Assembly: GCF_902167145.1 (NCBI RefSeq)
Contig: NC_050098.1
Location: forward strand, 136,288,207 to 136,352,206
Origin: Zea mays
Lineage: Eukaryota; Streptophyta; Magnoliopsida; Poales; Poaceae
Length of the DNA: 64,000 nucleotides
Reading direction: 5' to 3'
The position numbers were made by a program, and so were the translations under genes. The notes below the pieces were generated by a model, which did no database searches, was not told the DNA's origin, and was given only the letters and a program-made list of their open reading frames with translations. Below are positions 46,329 to 57,225 of this stretch, piece after piece. The stretch's first letter is position 1. Every line of letters begins with the position of its first letter.

Positions 46329-46374
46329 AATAATATGCACACAGACAATAGATTAGAACAAGAGACCAACATAA
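46329..46374. repeat. 46-bp direct repeat, copy 2
   Basis: Perfect match to 45073-45118, 1,256 bp away, in the probable 5' UTR intron of the LYR gene. Confidence 0.85.
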
Positions 46375-46633
46375 TAATAAAATGTGGCCAGAAAACTTCG
46401 GTGCAATGATGTTTAAATTGCGCCAGTAAAGCGGTAAAAATACATATTTTTTGCAGGAAGTGGTAAAACATATTACAAGAAGATGACAGGAAAGAATATA
46501 AAACTCACCAGTTGACGTACAAATAAAACTTATTTATCAACAAATTGAAAGAACTAGAATTATGCTGAGTTGTTGTCTGTTTGACTTGGCATACTGATGG
46601 AATGAATGATCGTTGCTACCTGTAAAAAAACAG

Positions 46634-46736
46634 GGCGCTGCTCTGGAAGCTCTCCTTGGTTGACCTAGCAGGCTTCTCCCACCGGCATAATAGGCTGCCG
46701 TTCTGGATCAATACCTACTACTCCTGCATGATGAAC
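46634..46736 (+). pseudogene. captured DUF547 exon
   Basis: After an acceptor (AAACAG) the frame reads ALLWKLSLVDLAGFSH, then LPFWINTYYSCMMN, and ends at a GTAAGC donor. The FWINxYNSCMMN motif is the core of DUF547 proteins (MIP1-like, some with glutaredoxin-like labels). Only one exon is present. Confidence 0.7.
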
Positions 46737-47340
46737 GTAAGCTGCCCCTAATAACTGAGGCATCCTTTTGCTTCTCACCTCAGCATCCATGATTGATCCA
46801 TAGCTTTATACCTCACGTCCCTTCCTGTCGATGGGGGAGACTCACGTTGGTAGGAACTTCTGTTACAGATTTATGGGACCATTTGGAACTGGAACTCGTG
46901 ATCAGGGGTGTAACCTTTCTCGCAAATTTCGCTGAAATTTCATGAACTTGAGTAATTTTGTGGAATTTTGTACCACAGTAACGCATGTGCTTTATTATTA
47001 ATACTTTGTTTAGGTTTTTTTGTTTTTATAAAACCATATCTCTATAAATAATTTGACTGACTTGGCTGAAAATTGTCAAGCCCCAAAATTGAAAAATCGT
47101 ACGTTAGTGATGTACACGAACATGAGGTAGACCTGGAGGTGGCTCAGATGATGTGTATGTGTAGGTTCAAATGCTTGAACCAACTCCGTTTTGAAAACTG
47201 TCGTATGTTAGTGTAGGAGAGCTTGCTATCCTGCACTTGAACTTCTTCTGCATTCCTACCCAACAAGTAGGGCCCTTCTTTTGGTGGAGAAGTAATGAAC
47301 TCTTACTGGCTTGAGAACAGGCAAGTCCTTGGCCACAAGT

Positions 47341-47366
47341 GCTCTCCTTGGTTGACCTAGCGGGCC
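47341..47366 (+). repeat. duplicate stub of the DUF547 exon
   Basis: CTCTCCTTGGTTGACCTAGC repeats 46650-46669 and continues for a few bases. The adjoining GGGCCCTTCTTTTGGT also occurs at about 47270. These point to local rearrangement next to the atpC piece. Confidence 0.6.
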
Positions 47367-47387
47367 CTTCTTTTGGTCGATAGCCAG

Positions 47388-47549
47388 ATCCTCCGTGCCC
47401 TACAGGAATCGCTCGCCAGCGAGCTCGTCGCTTGGATGAGTGCCAAGAGCAGCGTCACTGATAACGCCATCGAGCTCAGCAAGAACCTCTCCATCGCCTA
47501 CAACCTATAATGCCAGGCCAAGATCACACGTGAGGTCCTCAGGATCGTC
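47388..47549 (+). pseudogene. captured exon of chloroplast ATP synthase gamma subunit
   Basis: After a CCAG acceptor the frame reads ILRALQESLASELVAWMSAK, then DNAIELSKNLSIAYN, followed by a stop. QAKITREVLRIVA continues after a frame disturbance near 47508. This is the C-terminal helix of the gamma subunit (AtpC), which normally turns inside the CF1 head. It is non-functional here. Confidence 0.75.
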
Positions 47550-47803
47550 GCTCCAATGGATACGGTTTTGTCGGTGCAATGGATACGGCTTCTGTGCATG
47601 TGGGGATCCTATGTATGTGTGCGTGTGATAGATTGGCGTCGTCGACCTGTGTAACTGTGTTGATTTTTTATCTCCTTTCTTCCACAGGTGACATCCCCTT
47701 CCACAACGGTTGCAGTGTTGGGCTTATGGATGAGGGAATAGTGGCTGCAATGGTGGGCTTATCCTATTATTCATGCAACTTGTGAGTGAGTACGTGTGTT
47801 TAG

Positions 47804-48012
47804 GCACTACTTCGAGGAGCTGGAAGAGGAGTCGCTGAGAGATAACTTTGGTGTTGTGGTAAGCAAATTTCAAGTACTTCTGTTTGATGTGCGGCTACTG
47901 GGACTTGACAGAATGGGGCGCCATTTTGTGCTTACAGTATGAGTTGCTTGATGAGATGATGGATTTTGGGTACCCACAATATATAGAGGCAAAGACCTTG
48001 ATCCTGTACAGT
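47804..48012 (+). pseudogene. two captured exons of AP-1 mu adaptin
   Basis: Exon one (47804-47858) encodes HYFEELEEESLRDNF and ends at GTAAGC. Exon two (47938 onward, after a TTACAG acceptor) encodes YELLDEMMDFGYPQY. These adjoin in the longin-like N-terminal domain of clathrin adaptor mu subunits. An extra glycine codon and the decayed end show it is a pseudogene piece. Confidence 0.8.
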
Positions 48013-49780
48013 TTTATTGTCAGACTGGTTAGACCATATGACAAATTGAGAGAAATTGTAGTTAGCAGCAAGACAATATGAAACTGAACAAAGGAAAGTG
48101 GCTGAGTGAATTTACATGTTCCATTCTGTACATCTCATAGTCATGACGAAATTGATTACATTCTTTGGTCCCCTTAAAGTATTCATCATCAAAGTTCTCA
48201 TCTGTATTTTATGTGTAGTTACAGGGGAAAGGACATCATCCAGTTATTCAAATGGAGATGAAATTCAAAACTATAAGGATCTTGTCCCATGAAAGACTAC
48301 AAATGACGTTTAATTTCATTAGATCATTAGATTGTATCTTTTGCATTCCTTTGGCATGTATGGCTGGGCTGGCCATGTCGGGATTTTCAATTTTTGGTCA
48401 CTACACATGAAACCATTTTGGACACTAATCAGTAGCTAGCTACAAAAATTGTTTATGTTTTTTTTGGCCAAACATGCATGCCTGAACTATCGCATCTAAC
48501 AATTTGTCAAAGAAAGTCTTAGCTTTTCTATGGATTAAATCTCATTTACTCTTCTGGGCTAAGCTAATACTAAATTCTACGGTGTTTAGTTTCAGCGTAA
48601 AGTCTATGGTGTTTCGTTTTAGCTTGGACTGGGATAAGAAAAATTGAAGTATGTCTCTTGGCCTTGCCATCAGACTTACAGTGATTCACGACATGCATAT
48701 TTTCCTATGGAGGTACTGTATTCCATGATCATTCAGTTGTAGCAGCTTGATGCCTGACCTTTTCTGTTCCTTTAGCTTTTTAGGTGTTATATCCTAAATT
48801 CGGTTGTTGCTGGAAGGTATTGTATCACTGAATAACTAGGCAGAAAACATTTATGAGGTCCTCACATCTAAATGTTACAGATTGGTGGAATGATAATTTT
48901 TTATCACTCATTTGTTCTTGTTAAAAGAAGCTCGTAAGGATGCACTGGCACCATAGTTTTTGTTTCTTTTCATTTGTCTCAGTAATTTTTTTTACAAAAG
49001 ACTCAATATTATCTTTAGCATATGGTGCTTTCAAATTGTAAATTCGTGTGTGCCATCACAACGCACAACAACTCCCACAAATAGGGCCTTTATTTGGGCG
49101 TTTGTAAGGCCTATACAACAACAAATAGTTGAAGGAGATTTAGTGAAATTTGTTCGTCGAGAAGTTAAGCGGATGCATTGAAGCCAACTTGTGTCATTCG
49201 AGACCTTGTTCAAAGGTATCTGAATCTTCAGTCTTGAACAGCGAATCAATTACTTCTGTTGTATAGTTAGGTATCCTGATATTATGCGAATGAATTTGAT
49301 TGTGTAGTTCTTAAATTAGTCACACACATGGTCGTAGAAGGTAAGACATTCAAGTCAGATGTATTGGATTAAGTTTTATAGGTGTGGGTGGTAATAGTCG
49401 TGACTGCCATTTAGTAAATATGCTAAAAATCATTTGTTCCAGTGCAACTTGTTCATGATTTTTGGTACATGTTTTCTTTCATACGACTTATCTCCTCCCT
49501 CTGCAAAATAGGGAGAAAGCATCAGACATAAGTAAAATACATCACATCTACTAACTCAAATGTTGATTCACTATAGAACACTATCTTTCTTTCTTGTCTT
49601 TTACCATGTCCATATTCAGTCATTTGCTCTCGGATTCCTAGCAATTTATGACATGTAGTTCTATAGCATTCTATGGAAAGAAATGTATGTGGAGAAACAT
49701 ATTCTAGGTGTTTACATAACATTAGAACTTGTCAAGTATCCCCTCACTTCCATTTCCCCTATCGTGGCCTCTCCTAATTG
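48013..49780. other. non-coding 3' half of the Helitron
   Basis: AT-rich. A short open stretch near 49025-49181 (IWAFVRPIQQQIVEGDLVKF) may be another captured exon but was not recognised. Confidence 0.4.
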
Positions 49781-49813
49781 GTTTGCCGTCGCAACACACG
49801 GGCACTCACCTAG
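49781..49813 (+). terminator. Helitron 3' hairpin and CTAG terminus
   Basis: CCGT and ACGG can pair around CGCAACAC. About seven bases later the element ends CTAG (49810-49813), followed by T. This hairpin is the known termination signal of Helitron rolling-circle transposition. Confidence 0.75.
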
Positions 49814-50436
49814 TCTCTAATTATATGTTATGTTGTGATAGCACGTAGGTACAATCATCGTTCCATAACACGATCCACAATTAGTTATGTGTTAGACCGG
49901 TCCAAAAAGACTAAAATACTTTAATGTGCCAGATTGACATGTATGTATACAACAGTAATATATAAACAAAATGTATAGAATATATATGATCAAAATAAAA
50001 TTAAGATATTTTGTGGTTGCACATTAAAAATCTTTGGTCAAAAAGAAAAAATAGTACAACTAGCACAGAAATAATATTCGGTACTCTATTCAGTGTTTAA
50101 TTGAGTAATATTCAGCCATACATAATATATATATAATGATCATTATCACTATTCACTATCTCATCTAGGTACTGATTTTCGAAGGCCTATTGACACTCTA
50201 GATTCTTTAAGTTGTACGGTTCCTGTAGGCTTTGATGGATCTTAGTTAAATATTGAATCTATGTTTAGTAGTCTCGATAGGCCTTGGTTAAATAAGACGT
50301 GCTAGGTCGGCTCATGGATTTGACTTAACGCCCAAGAATGACCCACATATTGGGCCATGTTGGCCCAAACCCACAATTAGATTAGACCGTGTCAAATCTA
50401 AAACGTGCCAGAAATTATGTGCTTTGTATTAGCTTA
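49814..50436. other. AT-rich spacer between two Helitron ends
   Basis: No gene is seen. It shares the words CACG, GTCCA and TGGCCCAA with the RPS29 upstream flank, consistent with original intergenic DNA. Confidence 0.4.
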
Positions 50437-50491
50437 CTAGTCAGTTACACATGCGTTGCGACGGCTCACAACAATACCCACGTAAATTATC
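50437..50491 (-). mobile_element. 3' end of a second Helitron, minus strand
   Basis: On the minus strand the sequence is GCCGTCGCAACGCATG, then GTGTAACTGACTAG, followed by T. It shares 14 bases of the first Helitron hairpin region. The rest is displaced by the Sirevirus insertion at 50492. Confidence 0.5.
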
Positions 50492-50799
50492 CATGAAAGT
50501 CGCCTAGAGGGGGGTGAACAGGCGAAACCTGAAATTTATAAACTAAACACACACTAAGGCCGGGGGTTAGCGTTAGAATTAAATCTGAGGCGAAAGATTG
50601 TTTCTCTTGCCACGAGTTGCTCAAATGATGTGGATGACTTTGGGAGCAAACTCAGATCAATATTGACAAGGAAACTTTAGAGAGAGGAAAAAGGGCAAAC
50701 AAATCAAATGGAAATCAACACACGTGGACACGGTGATTTGTTTTACCGAGGTTCGGTTCCAAAGAACCTAATCCCCGTTGAGGAGGCCACAAAGGTCGG
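50492..50799 (-). mobile_element. Sirevirus 3 LTR fragment
   Basis: On the plus strand it starts TGAAAGTCGCCTAGAGG, the inverted end of an Opie/Ji LTR, and runs 308 bp to the Tat2 insertion. The rest of this element must lie beyond the window. Confidence 0.85.
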
Positions 50800-52085
50800 T
50801 GTCGGGGTTTCGACCCCGGGGGGTCCCTGTACCGACGAGTAAATTTATCGCTACGCGTCCCAGCCCAGATGGGTTGGCGCGAGATGGAACACAAGGGGGA
50901 AAACGCGGCTCGTGTTATCCCGCGCCAGGGGTGTGTGCTCGTAGTAGGGGTTACAAGCGTTCGCGAGAGAGAGAGAGAGTGAGCCTGTTCGTCAGCTCGT
51001 TCCCCCGCGTGACCTTCTCGCATGAAGGCCCTGAACCTCCCTTTTATAGATGCAAGGAGAGGGTCCATGTGTACAGTGGGGGTGTATCTAGGCGCTAACG
51101 TGTCTGGCAGAGAGGTGCCTGAGCCCTGTGTACATGCCAACGTGGTTGTTGGAGAGGTACTAGAGCCCTGTGTACGTGGTAACGTAGCCGTCGGAGAAGT
51201 GCTGGAGCCCTGTAGAAGCACAGCTGTCGGTGCTGCTGGGATCTTGCTGACGTCTCCTTGCTTCCGTAGGGGGCTGAGAACCACTGTCGTCATGGACGCA
51301 CGCTAGGAGTCATCATTACTTGTTACCGGGGCGAGCCAGATGGGACGCCGGTCTTGTTCCCCGTAGCCTGAGCTAGCTAGGGGTAGGGTAATGATGTATC
51401 CCCCGTGGCGCGGTCGGTCCGAGCCCAAGGTCGGGCGAGGCGGAGACTTATCCCGAGGCCGAGGCGGGGGTCGGGCGAGGATGCGATTCCTCCCGAGGTC
51501 GAGGTTGAGGCGGAGCCCTGGGGTCGGGCGAGGTGGAGACCTCCTCCCGAGGCCGAGGCCTAAGGTCGGGCGAGGCGGAGTTTCCTGTTGCGCCTGAGGC
51601 TGAACTTGCTGTTGTCAGCCTTGCCAGGGTGACTGGCACAGCAGTCGGAGCAGGGTGAGCGACGCTGTTTTCCTGTCAGATCGGTCAACGAAAGGGCGAA
51701 GTGACTGCGGTCACTTCGACCTTGCCGACTGAGGCGCGCGTGTTAGGATAAGGTGTCAGGCGATCCTCGCATTGAATGCGCCTGCGATACGGTCGGTTGG
51801 AGAGGCGATTTGGCCAAGGTTGCTTCTCGACGAAGCCTGTCCGAGTTGGGCCTCGGGCGTGCCAAGGGTGCGCCCACTGCCTGAGGAGGCCCTCGGGCGA
51901 GACGTAACTTCGTCCGGGACTACAGTTCTCGCCCGAGGCTGGGCTCGGGCGAGGCAAGATCGCGTCCCTTGGGTAGACGAAGCTTTGACCTGAATCGTGC
52001 CCATCAGTCTCTGCAGCTTGTGCTGATGGTGGTTACCAGCCGTGTTTAGGAGTGTTGGGGGTACCCCTAATTACGATACCCGATA
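50800..52085 (-). repeat. 3' LTR of Tat2
   Basis: 1,286 bp, begins TGTCGGGG and ends CCCGATA, so the terminal CA is lost. It carries fewer internal repeats than Tat1 and a minus-strand TATAAAAGG near 51040. Confidence 0.85.
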
Positions 52086-53535
52086 GTAGCCCTCGAGCCT
52101 CGAAGGGAGTGTTGGTACTCGCTTGGAGGCTTTGCCACACTTTTTTGCGAGGGGGCCGGCCTTTCTCGGTTATACTTCGTTCCGGTGGGTGCGCGCGAGC
52201 GCACCCGCCGAGTGTAGCCCCCGAGGCCTCGGAGGAGTGGTTTGACTCCTCTGAGGTCTTAATGCCTTTCGTGATGCCCTGGTCGGCCTGGCTGTTCCCT
52301 CATGCGACCTGATTGTAGCCCGGGTGCATGGTTAGGTTTCGAGTTTTTAGGCTGGTTTGTTGACGCTGTCAACGGTTTGGCCGTAGCCGGGTTGCGAGAG
52401 CAGCCCCCGAGCCTCAACACGGAGCGAGAGGACGATCAAGGACTGTATCGGCTTTTATTATACGCCCCTTCGTCGCCTTTTCGCAAGGAGGAAGGGGGGG
52501 GGGGAAGCGCCATGTTGCCCTCGGAGGGCGCCGAACATGGTGTCTCCAGTGAGTTGCTAACGGGTGATCTAAGTGGACGCTCATGCCTCGTTCAATAAGG
52601 GTCGGCTAGTGGCCCAGAGGCACGCTCCAAAAGTACCTGCAGGTGATTTGCCGGACCCTGACCCGTTCGATAGGGTCCGAGGGCTCGATGCCTCCCTCTG
52701 ATGGGATTCCGTTACAAAATCGCTCCTGCTGGTCTCAGAAATGTCCTAGGGTACCTCGGGAGCATAGACCGAGCCTCGGCCATGTAACGGACGTACCCAG
52801 AGTCATCCCTCGCTCTGCGTGCTCTGGGGCGGTTGTCGAACCCTTCCGAGGGGCCAGCCTTCGAACCCTTGATCAGTAGTGGGTGCGGAGCCCGAGTGCT
52901 CTGGGGCGGCTGTCAAACCCTTCCGAGGGGCTAGCCTTCGAACCCCTGATCAGTAATGAGCTTGAAGCCCGAGTGCTCTGGGGCGGCTGTCAAACCCTTC
53001 CGAGGGGCCAGCCTTCGAACCCCTGATCAGTAGGAGGGCTCGGGGCCCGCTTCCTTCGCGGAGAAGGATCCCTTTCGAAATATCCCCTTTCCCGGTCCCT
53101 GTAGCAAGAGAGAGAAAGGGGAAGAGGAAAAGGATATGAATTTAAATGGTGTGGTGCACCTTTTTTGACGCGGACATTATGGCGGAGGTGAAACGACACC
53201 CGCTCCACCTGCCAAAGGTGTTGCTTGCCCTGCCGAGGAGTTAATGCGACGGGATGGGCGATTCGCGGGGGTGGAACCGGAGTTCCGTTTGTAATGGCAC
53301 CCTGAGTATGGGTGTCTGTTCATTGTGGCTGTCGAGGCCTGAACATCTGGGTATTTGAGTGTAATACCGTGTTTCTCCCTCATTTCGAGCACTAGGACTC
53401 GCCTGTCGGCTAGCTGAACCGCTTAACCGAGCATGAGTTGCCCTGTGCAGAAGGTGACGAGTGAGGTATCCGTATCCCAGAGGCGTAGGAGTCCCTCGGC
53501 TCGGTCGGCCTTGCCACTCAAGGCCTCTCTTGCTC
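52086..53535 (-). other. Tat2 3' region with tandem repeats, antisense gene start deleted
   Basis: It matches Tat1 19370-20580, including three ~78-bp units (52822-53035). It then jumps near 53280-53340 to a block matching Tat1 24300-24500. The antisense gene promoter and exons 1-3 are absent. Confidence 0.7.
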
Positions 53536-54435
53536 AGTTTTAGAAACCTTCGGCTGCTCTGCGATGAGCTGGAGCCGGAGGCAGCGGTGTCGGCGTGGAT
53601 AGAGGCTGAGTCGGCTCGAAAAGAGGCTTTGTCGGCCCAGGAGCAGGTGGCTTCCCAGACCGAGGAGGTGCAACAGCGGCGGCTAGAGCTTGGCCAGGTC
53701 ATCCACGAGCGGGACCTACCCCGGAGTCACGCTGCCGAGGCCGTGAGCCGGGCTGAGGTCCTCGGGGGACAGCTGGTTGTGGCTACGGAGCGGTCAGCCG
53801 AGGTGTCTGCTCAGGTCGGGACCCTGGAGGAGACCCTGGCTGCGATGGCCCAAGCGTGGTGCTGGCGTACTCCTTCGAGGTGGAGATCCTTCCGCCCGTG
53901 TCGCCGTCCGAGGCCGGGCCAGATTCCGCCGAAGGTGGAAACGACGCCGAGGGTGTTGCTGCTCCCTCTGTCGATGTCTGAACCTGCAGGAACAGTTTGT
54001 CTATAGTATGCGTATGTTTTTCGCGGCCGCCGAGTCCTAAACATCTTATTGTCATGTTATAAAGCTGTGTTTCCTTTCCTCTTGTTTTGAGTATCAAGAC
54101 TTGTTCGTCGGTAGCAGAATCGCTTATCCGAGCGAGAGTTACTTTTCGCGGAAGGTGATGAGTGAGGTATCCATATCCCAGAGGCGTAGGAGTCCCTCGG
54201 CTCGGTCGGCCTTGCCGCTTACGTGCACTCTTACTCGTTTGCAGGATTTTGTTATCGATATAGTCGAGAAGGCACGAAAATCGTTCTGGCAGAAAAGTTT
54301 TCGAGCGTCAGGACTTGTTCGGTAGCAGAATCGCTTATCCGAGCGTGAGTTACTTATCGCGGAAGGTGATGAGTGAGGTATCCATATCCCGGAGGCGTAG
54401 GAGTTCCCTCGGCTCGGTCGGCCTTGCCGCTTACG
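53395..54435 (-). repeat. triplicated ~120-bp block in Tat2
   Basis: The block with GAATCGCTTATCCGAGC, GAGGTATCC and CTCGGCTCGGTCGGCCTTGCC occurs at about 53395-53520, 54100-54225 and 54310-54435. Tat1 has it once. Confidence 0.75.
53536..53990 (+). pseudogene. remnant of the Tat antisense gene (coiled-coil part)
   Basis: It is open for about 150 codons with RLLCDELEPEAAVSAWIEAE, RRLELGQVIHERD and VLGGQL, matching exon 4 of the Tat1 gene. It joins directly to the exon 5 tail, skipping the intron and most of exon 5. Confidence 0.75.
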
Positions 54436-54664
54436 TGTACTCTCGTCGTTTTTAGGATCCCGCTATTGAAGCAGTCGAAAGGCGCGAAAGACGTTCTGGC
54501 AAAAGACTTTTTCCGAGGAAAATTTTGAAGCAGAGGGGGTTCCCCCCTTCTAGCCCCCGAGGGAGAGTCGGGCTTTGCCGAGGCAAGGCTGACCCTTCTT
54601 TGACGGTTAGACTTTATTTATGTATGTAAAGAGAAAACGAGGTATATGAACGACTTGAAACATC

Positions 54665-55951
54665 TTAAGGGTAGAAGCGACATAGCTGTTGGATGTTCCA
54701 AGCGTTGTTGTAGACCTCGCCTTGATCGTTGGCCAGCTTGTATGTTCCGGGCTTCAAAATCTTGGCGATGATGAACGGGCCTTCCCAGGGAGGAGTAAGC
54801 TTGTGGCGCCCTCGGGCGTCCTGTCGCAGCCGAAGTACCAAGTCTCCCACCTGGAAGCCTCGGGGCCGAACCCCTCGGGCGTGGTAGCGTCGCAGAGACT
54901 GTTGATACCGCGCCGAGTGTAGTAAGGCCACGTCCCGAGCCTCTTCGAGTTGGTCCAGTGAGTCTTCTCGGCTGGCCTGGTTGCTTCGGTCATCGTACGC
55001 CTTTGTCCTCGGGGAACCGTATTCTAAGTCTGTGGGTAAGATAGCCTCGGCCCCATAGACTAGAAAGAACGACGAGAAACCCGTAGCTCGGCTTGGCGTC
55101 GTCCTCAGACTCCAGACCACCGAGGGTAGCTCTTTCATCCACCGCTTGCCGAACTTGTTGAGGTCATTGTAGATCCTCGGTTTAAGTCCCCGCAAAATCA
55201 TACAGTTGGCACGCTCCACCTGCCCATTCGTCATGGGGTGAGCTACGGCGGCCCAGTCCACACGGATGTGGTGGCCCTCGCAGAAGTCCAGGAACTTCTT
55301 CCCAGTGAACTGCGTGCCATTGTCGATGATGATGGAGTTCGGGACCCTAAAGCGATGGATGATGTTTGTGAAGAACGCCACCGCCTGCTCGGACCTGATG
55401 CTAGTTAGGGGTCAGACCTCGATCCACTTGGAGAATTTGTTGATGGTGACCAGCAGGTGCGAGAAGCTCCCGGGTGCCTTCTGCAAGGGACCGACGAGGT
55501 CCAGACCCCACACAGCAAACGCCTAGGTGATGGGTATTGTCTGCAGGGCCTGAGCAGGCAGGTGCGTCTGTCTCGCGTAGAATTGACACCCTTGGCAGGA
55601 GCGTACAATCCTAGTGGCGTCGGCCACCGCGGTCGGCCAGTAGAAGCCTTGTCGGAAGGCGTTCCCCACGAGGGCTCGAGGTGCTGCATGATGACCGCAA
55701 GCCCCCGAGTGTATTTCTTGTAATAGCTCCTGTCCTTCGGCGATGGATATGCATCGTTGGAGAATGCCCGAGGGGCTGCGGTGGTAGAGCTCCTTTTCAT
55801 CCCCCAGTAAGACGAACGACTTGGCGCGCCGCGCCAGTCGCCGAGCTTCGGCCTTGTCGAGGGGTAGCTCTCCTCGGAGGAGATATTCCAGGTACGGGGC
55901 CTGCCAGTTTGGGTTAGGCGTGACCCCATTTCGCTCTCCCTCGACGCGCAA
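54665..55951 (-). pseudogene. Tat2 integrase with stops
   Basis: It is the same protein as in Tat1. The HHCC finger is at 55800-55590 and the core and C-terminal domain lie in 55381-54665. Stops near 55525 (tryptophan codon in Tat1) and 55410 (arginine codon) break it. The position that is stopped in Tat1 near 24924 is arginine here. Confidence 0.8.
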
Positions 55952-55955
55952 GGCC

Positions 55956-57225
55956 TCACCCTCGGCGGCCGAGGATACCTCGGGCAGGGCCGAGGCCTCC
56001 TCGGGCTCGGGCGTGTCGTCGATCTTGACGGAGGGTTGATGTATGTCTCTGGAGAAGACGTCTGGGGTTCCGCCCCGAGGCTATTTTCGTCAGCTCATCC
56101 GCAGTCTCGTTGTACCGTCGAGCGATGTGGTTGAGCTCCAGTCCATTGAACTTGTCTTCCAGGCGCCGAACTTCGTCGCAGTAGGCCTCCATCTTCCGGT
56201 CACGGCAGTGGGAGTTCTTCATGACTTGGTCAATGACAAGCTGCGAGTCGCCACGAGCGTCGAGGCACCGAACCCCTAGCTCGATGGCGATGCACAACCC
56301 ATTAACCAGAGCTTTGTACTCGACCACGTTGTTTGACGCCGGGAAATGGAGGCGCAACACGTAGCGGAGATGTTTCCCCGAGGGGTGAGATGAAGAGCAG
56401 GCCAGCATTTGCTCCTGTTTTCATCAGTGACCCATCGAAGTACATGGTCCAAAGCTCGGATTGGATCAGAGCTGTTGGCAATTGGGTGTCGACCCATTCA
56501 GCCACGAAGTTCGCCAAGACTTGGGACTTGATGGCCTTCCGAGGAGCGAACGAGATTGTCTCGCCCATGAGATCCACTGCCCACTTTGCTATCCTACCCG
56601 AGGCCTCTCGGCACTGGATGATCTCCCCTAGGGGGAAGGATGACACCACAGTCACCGGATGAGACTCGAAGTAGTGTCGCAACTTTCGCCGCGTCAGAAT
56701 TACTGCGTACAGTAGCTTCTGAATTTGCGGGTAGCGGATCTTGGTCTCGGATAGCACTTCACTGATGAAGTAGACCGGCCTCTGGACGAGCAGCGCATGC
56801 CCTTCTTCTCGTCTCTCGACTACGATCGCGGCGCTGACCACCTGAGTGGTTGCGGCTACGTAGATCAAGAGGGCTTCTCCCGTAACGGGGGCACCAAGAT
56901 GAGCGCATTTGTAAGGAGTGCCTTTAAGTTTCTGAGGGCTTCCTCGGCCTCGGGGGTCCAAGTGAAGCTCTCGGTCTTCCTTAAGAGGCGGTACAAGGGT
57001 AGGCCTTTTTTGCCGAGGCGCGAGATGAAGCGGCTCAGAGCCGCAAGGCATCCCATGACCCTTTATGCTCCTTTCAAATCTTTGATAGGCCCCATGTTGG
57101 TGATGGCCGCGATTTTCTCTGGGTTGGCCTCGTTGCCCTGCTCGGAGATGATGAACCCCAGGAGCATGCCTCGGGGGACTCCGAAGACACACTTCTCGGG
57201 ATTGAGCTTCACACCCTTCGCTCTC
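55956..57225 (-). pseudogene. Tat2 RNase H and partial reverse transcriptase
   Basis: Plant-type RNase H motifs (DSQLVIDQV) and the RT/RNase H connection are present. A frameshift lies near 56890 in a G run and another near 56385. The tryptophan codon that is a stop in Tat1 is intact. RT upstream of residue motif GVKLNPEKCVFGVP is beyond the Sirevirus. Confidence 0.8.

Larger units (their letters stand above)
43715..49813 (+). mobile_element. gene-capturing Helitron, 6.1 kb, non-autonomous
   Basis: The 5' end TCTTTACTACTCTATAAAAG follows an A. The 3' end is GCCGTCGCAACACACGGGC (hairpin with CCGT/ACGG stem), then CACTCACCTAG, followed by T. The insertion is thus between A and T with no target duplication, as known for Helitrons; the ends resemble those reported for maize Helitrons. 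There is no Rep/helicase gene. The interior is a collage of unrelated host gene pieces with introns. The 3' end is clear; the 5' end rests on motif similarity alone. Confidence 0.7.
50800..57225 (-). mobile_element. second Tat-lineage element (Tat2), rearranged, right part outside window
   Basis: The 3' LTR is 50800-52085, followed by the tandem repeats, a shrunken antisense gene region, integrase, RNase H and part of RT. It stops at 57225, where a Sirevirus is inserted with TSD CTCTC; the matching uninterrupted site is 27291-27295 in Tat1. Confidence 0.9.

Noticed and set aside
47440..47628. 62-codon serine-rich frame
   Set aside because: Off-frame shadow of the captured ATP synthase gamma exon.
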